Shown one piece after another: positions 47,451-57,650 of a DNA stretch of 64,000 nt. Below the pieces are notes generated by a model, which had not been told where the DNA came from, did no database searches, and saw only the letters and a program-made list of their open reading frames with translations. Source of the DNA: Photobacterium obscurum (GTDB lineage Bacteria; Pseudomonadota; Gammaproteobacteria; Enterobacterales; Vibrionaceae). The stretch lies in assembly GCF_026191635.1 (NCBI RefSeq), contig NZ_JAKRRW010000005.1:124001-188000 (forward strand). Reading direction: 5' to 3'. The stretch's first letter is position 1. Each line of letters begins with the position of its first letter. Position numbers and translations under genes: made by a program.

Positions 47451-47774
47451 TTACGAGCGGTTAGACGGAATAAAGCGCTGGGTTGAGACAGTATTGCCAG
47501 TATCATCAGTAATCTCGAACGTCATGGAACGAGAAGCCTCCAGTGAACTATATACAAATGCGAGACCACACTCTGTTGTGGTGTAACGCTGGTTAGTCGC
47601 ACCTTTTACAGTTACTTCTACTCCCGCCTGTGGTACACCATCTTTTTCTACCAACACCCAGGCTCCCCCTCTTTGTGGAAAGACATCAAGTGTCAGACCT
47701 GTTTTGTTACATGCCAGTACTGAGCCTGAAAATGCAGCGGCTGCTAACATGATTCCTGAGAATAATTTATTCAT
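47451..47774 (-). CDS. Small exported protein, tandem paralogue A
   Basis: 107 residues with a signal peptide (MNKLFSGIMLAAAAFSGSVLA) followed by Cys, which also fits a weak lipobox. It shares most residues with the gene at 48062 (GLTLDVFPQRGGAWVLVEKDG; TDDTGNTVSTQRFIPSNRS). The two cysteines, after the signal and in TTECGLAF, are absent from the paralogue, so a disulfide may be specific to this copy. The fold looks like a small all-beta domain. Function unknown. Confidence 0.65.
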   Translation of the reverse strand: MNKLFSGIMLAAAAFSGSVLACNKTGLTLDVFPQRGGAWVLVEKDGVPQAGVEVTVKGATNQRYTTTECGLAFVYSSLEASRSMTFEITDDTGNTVSTQRFIPSNRS

Positions 47775-47848
47775 AACCCCTCGAACTAAATCTGTTTTCA
47801 GTTTGATAACTTAGCCAGCTTTCAATTTAGCTTTGCGGTGTACCCGTT

Positions 47849-47890
47849 CGATAGGGTGTATTATATTACCTTTAATAAAGGTGATAATTG
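47849..47890 (-). promoter_or_regulatory. Shared-type promoter of small exported protein gene A
   Basis: On the minus strand: ATTATC, a 17-base spacer, TATAAT, then ACACCCTATCGAA. The same arrangement occurs upstream of ndh and adhC. Confidence 0.6.
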
Positions 47891-47984
47891 GCCAATAAAG
47901 CAAACAACCTTTACCAAATAGTAATAATAAGATTGACTCTAAGCTTACATTTCTAAATTACAGTTCTTATGAATCAACGACAAA

Positions 47985-48015
47985 ACGGCCGCGAGTGAAA
48001 TCCATTTTTCGCGGC
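47985..48015 (-). terminator. Terminator of small exported protein gene B
   Basis: On the minus strand GCCGCGA / TCGCGGC followed by CGTTTTGTCG. The flank of the sister gene has a similar hairpin, consistent with duplication of a whole transcription unit. Confidence 0.6.
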
Positions 48016-48061
48016 AAGCTAAAAGCAGTGTCAACATCTATGCATATTAACGTTACTAGAG

Positions 48062-48385
48062 TTATGAACGGTTGGCAGGGATAAAACGTTGAGCCGACGC
48101 GGTATTACCCTCATCATCGGTCGCCATGAATGTCAGTGAACGCGCAGCTTCCCCCGTACTGTGAACAAACACACGCCCGTTTTCAGCGGTGGTATAGCTG
48201 TTGTTGGTATCTCCATCAATCATCACATGGGCACCAACCTGCGGCATGCCGTCTTTTTCTACGACCACCCAAGCACCACCTTTCTGCGGTGAAATATCAA
48301 GCGTCAGTCCCTGTTGAAGATCAGCCATTGCCAGACCTGAAAAAGTCGCGGCACCTAAAATAATTCCTAGAATTGATTTATTCAT
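48062..48385 (-). CDS. Small exported protein, tandem paralogue B
   Basis: 107 residues with a signal peptide ending AMA. It aligns with the neighbour at 47451 over its whole length (LTLDISPQKGGAWVVVEKDG ... TDDEGNTASAQRFIPANRS) at roughly 60 percent identity by eye, but has no cysteines in the mature part. It may be a periplasmic or secreted stress or adhesion-type beta domain; no family is recognised. It has its own terminator and a different upstream region. Confidence 0.65.
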   Translation of the reverse strand: MNKSILGIILGAATFSGLAMADLQQGLTLDISPQKGGAWVVVEKDGMPQVGAHVMIDGDTNNSYTTAENGRVFVHSTGEAARSLTFMATDDEGNTASAQRFIPANRS

Positions 48386-49089
48386 AACGTCCTCTCATGT
48401 TGATTATCAGCTTGGTTATACGCAGGATGTTTGCGAATTGATCATTATCTTAGGCGTGATGTACCTCACACTCCACAATGCATTTTGATAGGAGATGTTC
48501 GAAAAATTTGAGCAAGAATTTAGTCTGAGATCCGACATGAAGAGAGAGGCAACGAAATATTTCAAATAACACAAGAAAAAAACACCTCTAACAGAATGCC
48601 AATAAGTCATTAAAAATCAAAACATTAAGCACAGCCCCATATTCTGTTGTCATTCGTATTTACTTTTTTTTCAAAAAATATATTTACAGCCAATAATTTT
48701 CTGTTTACTGTTTTGCGGTCTGCAACTCAGACCTGAAAATGATTTTCGAAGAACACTTCACACTCCTAGCTTCTCGCCAAAGCCTGCTGTAAAGAAGAAC
48801 ATCCAACAAAAATCATAAACATGATTTATTTCCACTGCCGTCGTGTATGCCAAACCGCTGGAGCCGCTCTGATTGGTCCAGATAATAATTACGTTTGGTA
48901 TCGTTGCAATCGACCATGCAGTGATGCGCTATTGAGTAGGGTGAACTCATAGCGGTAAATAGATAAAGGTCAATGAGTTAAAACGATAACAGCCGACGCC
49001 AAATGGGCGCGGGAATGAATTATCTACTCAATTTGATAGCCACAAGCATAACGCTCTTAAAGCATTGCTTGGGCAAAAAGGAAAACATT
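48386..49089. other. Long intergenic region, probably includes a cold-shock 5' leader
   Basis: No gene was found in 700 bases. The 3' part, from about 48830, has many short GC-rich inverted stretches (for example GCCGCTCTGA and CGCTATTGAG), similar to the structured long leaders of cold-shock mRNAs. The start of transcription is not visible. Confidence 0.35.
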
Positions 49090-49290
49090 ATGATTTCACA
49101 AACCGGTATTATCCGTAGCTTCAACACTCAAGACAAAACAGGCCTAATTACTTGCGATCTTGGTGGTGATATCCGCTTTGACGCAGCAAACGTCAGTGGC
49201 GCTTGCCAGCCTGTTTCAGGCAGCCTAGTCGAGTTCATCATGGATGACTCTGCAAACAAACTTCAGGCGGTTAAGATCCGTTTCATCTAA
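49090..49290 (+). CDS. Divergent cold-shock-domain-like protein
   Basis: 66 residues from the ATG at 49090, which follows an AAAAGG site. The opening GIIRSFNTQDKTGLITCDLGGDIRF parallels the cold-shock domain core (G-x-V-x-x-F, G-x-I, D-I/V-F), followed by VSGACQPVSGSLVEF. It lacks some aromatic RNA-binding residues of CspA, so RNA binding is uncertain. A longer frame from 49003 is open but less likely to be used. Confidence 0.6.
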   Translation: MISQTGIIRSFNTQDKTGLITCDLGGDIRFDAANVSGACQPVSGSLVEFIMDDSANKLQAVKIRFI

Positions 49291-49314
49291 GCCTGAATCT
49301 ATTTCAAGTAAAAA

Positions 49315-49340
49315 ACAAGGCCCGCAATTGCAGGCCTTGT
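49315..49340. terminator. Bidirectional terminator
   Basis: ACAAGGCC / GGCCTTGT stem with a loop of 10 bases. It separates the cold-shock-like gene from the convergent symporter gene and is flanked by A/T-rich ends. Confidence 0.8.
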
Positions 49341-49361
49341 TCACTATATCTATTTCCTGAT

Positions 49362-50642
49362 TTACGATTGAATCCCCTCTTTTGCTAATCCAACCGTAAC
49401 ATCCGTTCGCTGCTGCCATTTATCAATCACCAAGGCGGCGATTAAATCCCCCTCCACATTGACGGCGGTACGGAACGTGTCTAGCGGGCGTTCGATGATC
49501 AGCAAAATAGCGATTGCTTCAAGCGGAATTCCGGCAGCCAACAATACCAGCTGCATGCCAGACATCGACCCTGAAGGCATTCCCGGTGCGCCGACCGATG
49601 ACACCATCGCCATAATGAATATCATGATCATCCCAGTAGTCGTTAGGTCAACACCAAACAACTGCGCCAGAAATATTGCCGCAACCCCTTCAAACAAAGC
49701 GGTTCCATCCATATTCATCACGGCCCCCAGAGGCAGCACCATACTACTGGTACTCTGCGAGACCCCTAGCTCTTCTTCTGCGCTTCGCATCGCCAGCGGC
49801 AATGCAGCCGAACTCGATGATGTCGCAAAGGCCATCGCCAGCGGCGCCGAAATAGCTTTGAACAATGTGGTGAAACGGATACCCGTCGCCACTTTGGCAA
49901 TCGTCGGCAGCACCACCACACCGTGGACCAGAGTTAGAACAAACACCAACAAGGCAAACATGGCTAGCTGGCCAAAAAGCGACTCACCACCGCGTACAGT
50001 AAATTCAAACACAATCGCGAAGATAGCCAGCGGTGCCAAACGAACAATACCGCGCACCATGGCGTTTACCCCTTTGTTCAATCCACTGAGTAGCTCGAAC
50101 AAAGGATGTCTGCCAGGCAATGCCGACAGCAGGGCGATCCCTAGCATCAACGAAAACACCACTACCGCTAACAGGTTACCATTGGCCAGTGCCGCAACCG
50201 GATTTACCAGTGCCATGTTTAGCAACTTTGCCGCAATTGCGCTGCCATCAGCCGCCTCTTCGCTGATCAATCTGACGCCATCGGCAACAGGCGCGAACTC
50301 CGTCAAGGGCTGCCATGCAGGTATCAATAATGATGCCCCCAAGCCAAGGCTTATCGCAATCAATGTGGTAAAGCTGTAAAACAGCAAGGTGCTTGCGCCC
50401 AATTTCTTCAGCCGGCTCGTCGAGCCAATGCTGGTGATCCCTTCCAATAGCGACAGCATAACAACAATGCCCACCACCATTTTTAGCAGCCCGATATAAC
50501 TGGTCTTACCCAGCATCAGGAGCTGATACCAACCCTGTTGTGCTACATCGGCCGTCTCTGAAAAAGTTAACGCAAAAAGCCAGGCCATCAATGCCGCCAG
50601 CATCAGCTGTAAGGGCAAAGAGTTACGGAGTTTAGTCCACAT
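49362..50642 (-). CDS. Dicarboxylate/amino acid:cation symporter (DAACS family)
   Basis: 426 residues with about 8-10 hydrophobic segments. It shows the family's serine-rich segment FATSSSSAALPLAMRS, NMDGTALFEG and GAPGMPSGS. It imports acidic amino acids or C4-dicarboxylates with Na+ or H+; the exact substrate is not readable. A stand-alone gene. Confidence 0.88.
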   Translation of the reverse strand: MWTKLRNSLPLQLMLAALMAWLFALTFSETADVAQQGWYQLLMLGKTSYIGLLKMVVGIVVMLSLLEGITSIGSTSRLKKLGASTLLFYSFTTLIAISLGLGASLLIPAWQPLTEFAPVADGVRLISEEAADGSAIAAKLLNMALVNPVAALANGNLLAVVVFSLMLGIALLSALPGRHPLFELLSGLNKGVNAMVRGIVRLAPLAIFAIVFEFTVRGGESLFGQLAMFALLVFVLTLVHGVVVLPTIAKVATGIRFTTLFKAISAPLAMAFATSSSSAALPLAMRSAEEELGVSQSTSSMVLPLGAVMNMDGTALFEGVAAIFLAQLFGVDLTTTGMIMIFIMAMVSSVGAPGMPSGSMSGMQLVLLAAGIPLEAIAILLIIERPLDTFRTAVNVEGDLIAALVIDKWQQRTDVTVGLAKEGIQS

Positions 50643-50726
50643 ATCGTTATCGTTCCGATTTTTATACTATTCAAATGTTGTACTGATACCGGGGAGAAGC
50701 TAACGCCTCTCTCGGGTAAAGCTAAA

Positions 50727-51959
50727 TTAAGAAAGGTTGCCTTTGTAATAAGGATTCAGGGCGCATTTGATGCGTTTGAGCAACACTAGAGCCGTTACCC
50801 GTCCCCAGCCGAACAGCACCCGTTGATGCAGACGGAAAATTGTATCGTACAAGTTGCGGACGAAGCGTCCCCGCAGTACCAATTTGTCATTCATCAGGAC
50901 GCCGACCGCATAATCATGGCCGACAGCTACCACCATTCCGCCATCATTAAAAATAAATGGCTGCAACGATTTGCCCTTTAACAGCCGCTTAAATTGCCGG
51001 GCAAGGTGACCCGCAGCCTGATTGGCCGCCTGGGCTCTCGGGGGAACGAACGAGCCATCTGGCTGTGGACATTCCGCACTGTCTCCCAGAACAAAAATAT
51101 TGCTATCAAAGGTCGGCTGCAGGTTGGCATCGACTTTGAGCTGGTTAAGGCGGTTGGTTTCCAACCCATCGAGCTGTGTTAGCCACTCAGCACACTTAAT
51201 ACCGGCCGCCCACACCTGCAAATCAGCAGCGATGATCTCACCTTCGGCGGTGACTAACTTGCCCTCTTCCGCACGTTGAACCCGGGTATTGGTACGAACG
51301 GTAATGCCTTGCTTTAAAAGTGCCTTTTGCACTTTGCCAGACATACATTCAGGACCCGCAGGAAGTACGCGATCAGAAGCTTCAATCAACGTAATATCCA
51401 GCTCCGCACCATGGCGATATCGCTGTAGTTTTGCACTGACTTTCGCCAGCTCAGCCGCCAGTTCGACCCCAGTAGCCCCAGCTCCGACAATCGAGATACG
51501 GTGGTTGCCTTCCGCTCTCAGTAACGGGTTGATTTGCTGCCATGCCTGCTGGGCCTGATCCGATGAATCAAGGAACAGGCAGTGCTTGCTCACACCCGGC
51601 GTTTTGAAGTCATTGCTCACGGCACCCACCGCTATCACCAGGTAGTCATACTGCAATGCAGATTCTTGCCCGCTGTTATTACGCAGCAAAAGTGTTTTGG
51701 TTTCTCGATCCAGCCCGGCCATCGCCGCCTGGACATATTGATAGCCATTGCATGTCGCATGCTGCAAGTAGCTCACAGCATCCAGTTCGGTATCAAACGT
51801 ACCGGCGGCAATTTCATGCAAACGGGGTTTCCAGTAATGGTGTGATGACGGTTCGACCAACGTAACTTCATGATTACTTTTATGACCAAAGCTTCGTCCC
51901 AAGCGAGTTACCAGCTCAAGGCCAGCGGCACCGCCTCCCACAACAACAATTCTTGACAT
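50727..51959 (-). CDS. ndh: Type II NADH dehydrogenase (NDH-2)
   Basis: 410 residues from the ATG at 51959, which has GGAG upstream. FAD and NAD(P)-binding motifs are VVVGGGAAGLEL and IVGAGATGVELAAEL, with a C-terminal membrane-associated tail. It passes electrons from NADH to quinone without proton pumping. The upstream region contains the motif shared with adhC, suggesting common control. Confidence 0.88.
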   Translation of the reverse strand: MSRIVVVGGGAAGLELVTRLGRSFGHKSNHEVTLVEPSSHHYWKPRLHEIAAGTFDTELDAVSYLQHATCNGYQYVQAAMAGLDRETKTLLLRNNSGQESALQYDYLVIAVGAVSNDFKTPGVSKHCLFLDSSDQAQQAWQQINPLLRAEGNHRISIVGAGATGVELAAELAKVSAKLQRYRHGAELDITLIEASDRVLPAGPECMSGKVQKALLKQGITVRTNTRVQRAEEGKLVTAEGEIIAADLQVWAAGIKCAEWLTQLDGLETNRLNQLKVDANLQPTFDSNIFVLGDSAECPQPDGSFVPPRAQAANQAAGHLARQFKRLLKGKSLQPFIFNDGGMVVAVGHDYAVGVLMNDKLVLRGRFVRNLYDTIFRLHQRVLFGWGRVTALVLLKRIKCALNPYYKGNLS

Positions 51960-52039
51960 AGTGTGCTCCACCATTGCTAACGCCGCTCTGGCGACGCTAA
52001 TAAATTCTGATAACCCGCCATAGCAACGAGTATTTATTT

Positions 52040-52079
52040 GATGGGCGTATTATATTGATACAAGATAAGATGATAATCC
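52040..52079 (-). promoter_or_regulatory. Shared-type promoter of ndh
   Basis: On the minus strand: ATTATC, a 17-base spacer, TATAAT, then ACGCCCATCAAA. Same design as at 47849 and 54370. Confidence 0.6.
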
Positions 52080-52180
52080 TGCAATCTTGCAAATTACTAT
52101 TACCAGCCAGGAACAATCTTTAAGCAGACACTTTGGCATCAAGCAAGAAAGAACAGACAGGAAAAATTAACAGATATAAA

Positions 52181-52208
52181 AAAGCCCGCCGAGCCAAAGC
52201 TGGGCGGG
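52181..52208 (-). terminator. Terminator of the S-formylglutathione hydrolase gene
   Basis: CCCGCC / GGCGGG stem with AGCTTTGGCT in the loop; on the minus strand it is followed by CTTTTTTATA. Confidence 0.85.
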
Positions 52209-52283
52209 AAAGGCAGTAAATACAACAAAATATAACGAGATATAAGAGGTAAATTGACGCTTCAAAATAGCACCAATTAGATG

Positions 52284-53123
52284 CTAACGATTCAGATGCT
52301 CCGCATGAAAACGCAAATGCTGTTCAATAAAACTACTAATGAAATTGTAACTATGGTCATAACCCTCATGTCGATAAAATTCCAGCGGATAACCGTTAAT
52401 ATGAGCGGCTTCAGACAAAGCCTCTGGCATCAGTTGAGAGGCCATAAATTCATCTGATTCGCCTTGATCTACCCGTGCAGGCACACTCTGACTCGTCCTG
52501 CGCATCAACAGGCTGGCATCATAATCAGCCCAATGGTAGCTATCTTGCCCCAGGTAAGCCGTAAAGGCTTTTTGTCCCCAAGGACTATTAATCGGATTGC
52601 TAATCGGGCTAAACGCCGATACTGATTGGTAACGATCCGGATTACGCATCGCAATCACCAATGCGCCATGCCCCCCCATCGAGTGGCCGGCAATCGAGCG
52701 CTGTTCGCTGACAGGGAAATGCGACTCGATTAACTGCGGCAGTTCATCGACCACATAGTCATACATCCGGTAATGACGGTTCCATGGCGGCTGGGTGGCG
52801 TTGACATAAAAGCCAGCCCCTTGCCCCAGATCGTAACCTTCGTCATCTGCGACATCGTCACCTCGCGGACTGGTATCGGGAGCCACAATGGCAATACCAA
52901 GCTCCGCAGCCAAACGCTGCGCCCCAGCTTTTTGCATGAAGTTTTCATCACTACACGTTAAACCGGATAGCCAGTACATCACAGGGACCTTCTTGCCGCA
53001 CGCAACCTGAGGCGGCAGAAAAATGGCAAACCTCATGGTGCAGTTCAAGGTGTTGGAGTAATGGCTATATTGTTTGTGCCAACCGCCAAAACTCTTGTTT
53101 ACACTAATATTTTCAATTGTCAT
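52284..53123 (-). CDS. fghA: S-formylglutathione hydrolase
   Basis: 279 residues from the ATG at 53123; an earlier ATG lies 18 bases upstream. Alpha/beta hydrolase with the nucleophile Ser in GHSMGGHGA and a catalytic His in GYDHSYNFI. It hydrolyses S-formylglutathione to formate and glutathione, the second step after AdhC in formaldehyde detoxification. The gap of 61 bases to adhC suggests one operon. Confidence 0.92.
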   Translation of the reverse strand: MTIENISVNKSFGGWHKQYSHYSNTLNCTMRFAIFLPPQVACGKKVPVMYWLSGLTCSDENFMQKAGAQRLAAELGIAIVAPDTSPRGDDVADDEGYDLGQGAGFYVNATQPPWNRHYRMYDYVVDELPQLIESHFPVSEQRSIAGHSMGGHGALVIAMRNPDRYQSVSAFSPISNPINSPWGQKAFTAYLGQDSYHWADYDASLLMRRTSQSVPARVDQGESDEFMASQLMPEALSEAAHINGYPLEFYRHEGYDHSYNFISSFIEQHLRFHAEHLNR

Positions 53124-53184
53124 CTTTATGCCCCTCGACATGTTTCAGCACCCTCTTTCGAGGGCACCAAAGCATAGTGAGTAA

Positions 53185-54324
<1,140 letters not shown>

Positions 54325-54369
54325 CTATCTTCAGTCTTTATAATTTGGTCCGAACGGTGTGTTCCGTTT

Positions 54370-54410
54370 CGATGGGGTGCATTATATTGACTTCTCTGCT
54401 GATGATAATC
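54370..54410 (-). promoter_or_regulatory. Shared-type promoter of adhC
   Basis: On the minus strand: ATTATC, a 17-base spacer, TATAAT, then GCACCCCATCGAAACGG. The segment just downstream contains an imperfect palindrome CGAACGG / CCGTTTCG (54351-54371 on the plus strand), a possible repressor site. Confidence 0.6.
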
Positions 54411-54565
54411 GGGGGTAATTACAAATGACTTTTACTCAGGTGTAATAATTGGATTTTATGAATGGAAATTATCCAGGCGGCTTTTCCGTACCAAATGTCT
54501 TGCATTTATTGTCTGCTAGCCGATAATTTCGAAAATTAGCATTCAACTCTTACGTGGTAGTAACA

Positions 54566-55435
54566 ATGTTTAACTGGGAAGGGGTCAGCGAGTTTGTCGC
54601 TGTTGCCGAGGCCGAAAGCTTTACTGCTGCCTCAAAAAGACTCGGGATTTCAACGGCTCAGGTCAGCCGCCAAATCAGTGCGTTAGAAGCAAGGCTAGCA
54701 GCCAAGCTGTTTTACCGTACCACCCGCAAAGTATCGGTCACTGATGTCGGCCGGATATATTACCAGCACTGCCGTCAGGTACTCGATGGGCTGGAAGAAG
54801 CAGAGCGTGCAATTGGTAATCTGCAGAGCTCACCGCGGGGAATGCTGAAGGTAACCGCTCCCGTCACCTACGGTGAAGGCACCATAGCCCCATTGCTCAA
54901 CAACTTTGCGCTACAGTATCCGGAACTTGAAGTTCAACTGCAGTTGTCAAACCAGAAAGTCGATCTAATCGATGAAGGATTTGATCTGGCGATCCGACTC
55001 GGCAAGCTGGAAGACTCCAGCATGATGGCCAAGCGACTGGGTACCCGTACCCAGTATGTGTGTGCATCTGAAGAATACCTGACCGCTCATGGCGTCCCCT
55101 ATTCATTATCGGAACTGGACCAGCATAACTGCCTACAGGGAACATTGGATTACTGGCGCTTTCAGGAAGATGGCAAGGCCCGCAATATCCGGGTCAAAGG
55201 CAACCTGCGCTGTAACAGCGGCCACGCCCTGACCGATGCGGCCCTTAAAGGGATCGGGATCGTCCAGCTGCCGGATTACTACGTCCAGCAGTATATTGAC
55301 AGCGGCCAGCTAATCCCGCTGCTGACCCAGTTTACCGAAAGCGATGACGGGATCTGGGCACTGTATCCGCACAACCGCCACCTGTCACCAAAAGTCAGGA
55401 TGCTGGTTGACTATCTTAAAGAGCAGCTAGGTTAG
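54566..55435 (+). CDS. LysR-family transcriptional regulator
   Basis: 289 residues from the ATG at 54566 (MFNWEGVSEFV). Helix-turn-helix in SFTAASKRLGISTAQVSRQ and a typical effector domain. It is divergent from adhC, so it may control the formaldehyde-detoxification operon; a similar LysR beside adhC is known in several marine gammaproteobacteria. An upstream GTG at 54554 is the alternative start. Confidence 0.87.
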   Translation: MFNWEGVSEFVAVAEAESFTAASKRLGISTAQVSRQISALEARLAAKLFYRTTRKVSVTDVGRIYYQHCRQVLDGLEEAERAIGNLQSSPRGMLKVTAPVTYGEGTIAPLLNNFALQYPELEVQLQLSNQKVDLIDEGFDLAIRLGKLEDSSMMAKRLGTRTQYVCASEEYLTAHGVPYSLSELDQHNCLQGTLDYWRFQEDGKARNIRVKGNLRCNSGHALTDAALKGIGIVQLPDYYVQQYIDSGQLIPLLTQFTESDDGIWALYPHNRHLSPKVRMLVDYLKEQLG

Positions 55436-55457
55436 TCACTGGCATAGCAAGAGTAAT

Positions 55458-55488
55458 AAAGGCAGTGTATTAGCTATACGCTGCCTTT
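55458..55488 (+). terminator. Terminator after the LysR gene
   Basis: AAAGGCAGTGTA / TACGCTGCCTTT with a small loop, followed by TGTTGTT. Confidence 0.75.
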
Positions 55489-55569
55489 TGTTGTTAGAAG
55501 ATAAGGAAATGTTGGCTAGTTAAACAGTTCAACACCATCAACTTTGTAGCTCTGCAGTACAGCTTCCAG

Positions 55570-57390
55570 TTATTGAATTCCGAGCTTTTTGAGCTTACGG
55601 TACAAGGTATTGCGGCTGACACCCAGCATTCTGGCTGTCTTGCTGATATTGCCTTTATTGGCGCGGTAAGTATCAAGCAGGGTATCTGTAATCGTTGTCC
55701 TGAGATCTTTCGTTCCTGAGGCTTCTACCGTCAGCTTCCCCGGTTGTTTCAATAACGGCTCGGCAATATGCTGCGGCAGATGGCCCAATATCAACTGCCC
55801 GGCATCATCGGACAGCAGCGAGGCTACCCGCAGGACATTGTCCAACTCCCGGATATTCCCCGGCCAATGGTAGCTCGTTAACAAGTTCATCAGATGCTCG
55901 CAGATCGTCTGCTCATCACAGCGATACTTACGGTGGATGGACGCTATCAGGGCCTTGCAATCCTGCCGATCACGTAAGGCGGGCAAGGTCAGAATCAATC
56001 CGTTCAGGCGATAATACAAATCCTGACGAAACAGCCCCTGTGCCACCAGCGCATCCAGATCTTTATGAGTCGCGGCTACAATCTGGATATCAACCTTGGT
56101 CGGCTGGTTACAGCCGATAGGCACCACCTCTTTTTCCTGCAAGACATGCAGCAAGTGACACTGAGCGGCCAGCGGCATATCAGCGATTTCATCTAAAAAC
56201 AGGATCCCTTTGTCAGCCTGGCGTACCTTGCCCTGGAATCCCTGTTTGCTGGCACCGGTAAATGCCCCCGGCGCATAACCAAACAGCTCGGACTCAATCA
56301 AATCTTGCGGTAATGCACCACAATTTACCGCCACTAACGGACCGTTATGTCGCTGGCTATGACCATGTAACTGTTTGACAAACTCACCTTTACCTACCCC
56401 AGTTTCGCCCAAGATCAGTAGACTGACATCTTTATTGACTAGCTTGCAGGCTTGCTGCCATGCCTGCTCCATCCGACTGTCACCATAGTGAAGTGGGCAC
56501 GACGGCGAATACACTGTCGAGGGCACGTTAGCAGACGATGTTTTCTGCAACGACTGGCAACTAAAAACAATCTTGCCAGATGGTGCCACCGAGCGGTTTA
56601 CGGCTGACAAAGGCATATCCATCAGTGAATCAATATGGCATCCCCTCATTTCTCGCAGATCCAATAAGCGGGCAGCAACTGCATTATGCGCCACTACATG
56701 CCCTGCTTCATCGGCAATAACAATCCCCTGCCAACCACTATTGAGCAACTGTTGATCCAGCGCCAGATCAAACCGAAACTTGCCATTGGGCACCTGACAC
56801 AACAGATTATTTTCTATCTGCTGTACCATATTTTGGATCAGCAGCCGCGTCCGCTCGGAGTGCACCTGCTGCTCGCTAGTAATATCCAGTACCCCGATCA
56901 AATCACCAGAAGGACTATATACCGGCCCGGCAGAGCAGCTTAAAAAACGATGGCTACGGATAAAATGTTGCTCACCAATCACCGCCACGAAGCGCTGATC
57001 CGTTAATGCGGTTCCAATCGCATTGGTCCCCTTAAGGTTTTCCTGCCAGCAAACACCCGACTCCAGCGCAATGCTAGTGAGCCGTTGCTCGAAACGTTGC
57101 TGTCCCCATGCTCCAATAATTACCCCTTCCGCGTCAGTCAGTAACAGGCGGCTGTCGGTACCGGCAAACATTTGATTGAACAACGGCACCGCCAATTGCT
57201 CAACCGCAGCAGTTAATGATTTGGCGCGGTACTGGCGCTGCGCCAGCTGCTCTCGATCGAGCCGGACATGATCTGGGACGTGCAGCTCATCAAGGCCAGC
57301 CATCTGGCTACGGTGCCATGACAGCTCCAGCCAATCCTGCTGATTGGAATTAGCGAATAGGTGCATAGGGTAACTGTTCCATGTTGTCAC
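55570..57390 (-). CDS. Sigma-54-dependent activator of AcoR type
   Basis: 606 residues: N-terminal GAF-like sensor region (to about 300), AAA+ domain with Walker A GETGVGKGE, the sigma-54 contact GAFTGA and FLDEIADMPLA, and a C-terminal Fis-type helix-turn-helix (SKTARMLGVSRNTLYRKLKKL). It probably activates the divergent aldehyde dehydrogenase gene from its sigma-54 promoter in response to an aldehyde, alcohol or acetoin-like signal. The start has 260 bases of upstream region before the ALDH gene. Confidence 0.87.
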   Translation of the reverse strand: MTTWNSYPMHLFANSNQQDWLELSWHRSQMAGLDELHVPDHVRLDREQLAQRQYRAKSLTAAVEQLAVPLFNQMFAGTDSRLLLTDAEGVIIGAWGQQRFEQRLTSIALESGVCWQENLKGTNAIGTALTDQRFVAVIGEQHFIRSHRFLSCSAGPVYSPSGDLIGVLDITSEQQVHSERTRLLIQNMVQQIENNLLCQVPNGKFRFDLALDQQLLNSGWQGIVIADEAGHVVAHNAVAARLLDLREMRGCHIDSLMDMPLSAVNRSVAPSGKIVFSCQSLQKTSSANVPSTVYSPSCPLHYGDSRMEQAWQQACKLVNKDVSLLILGETGVGKGEFVKQLHGHSQRHNGPLVAVNCGALPQDLIESELFGYAPGAFTGASKQGFQGKVRQADKGILFLDEIADMPLAAQCHLLHVLQEKEVVPIGCNQPTKVDIQIVAATHKDLDALVAQGLFRQDLYYRLNGLILTLPALRDRQDCKALIASIHRKYRCDEQTICEHLMNLLTSYHWPGNIRELDNVLRVASLLSDDAGQLILGHLPQHIAEPLLKQPGKLTVEASGTKDLRTTITDTLLDTYRANKGNISKTARMLGVSRNTLYRKLKKLGIQ

Positions 57391-57522
57391 AGAGTCAGTG
57401 TGCCATTTTGTAACAGTTGAACAATTTCAACCGCATGGCGCATTTATCCGTGATTGCGAATGCTCTCAGGTAAAAGTTTATTAATCATAGCTTTACATTT
57501 TATTAACAACAAGTCCGAGCTT

Positions 57523-57540
57523 TTGGCCTGTAGTTTGCGT
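57523..57540 (+). promoter_or_regulatory. Sigma-54 promoter of the aldehyde dehydrogenase gene
   Basis: TTGGCCTGTAGTTTGC has -24 GG and -12 GC exactly ten bases apart. Upstream at about 57385-57413, TTGTCACAG and TTGTAACAG repeats are possible binding sites for the activator. Confidence 0.75.
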
Positions 57541-57650
57541 TAGTAAAAAACATAAGAAACACAACAGAACATGATAAATACCAGCCAGTTGCACCAATGC
57601 AGCGGCGATTTTTAAACCATTCGTGAACAGAAGCAAAGAAGGAACGACCT

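Noticed and set aside
49459..50379. Long plus-strand open frame of 306 codons
   Set aside because: It is the antisense shadow of the symporter gene; its composition is dominated by Ser, Thr and Asn, and no motif is present.
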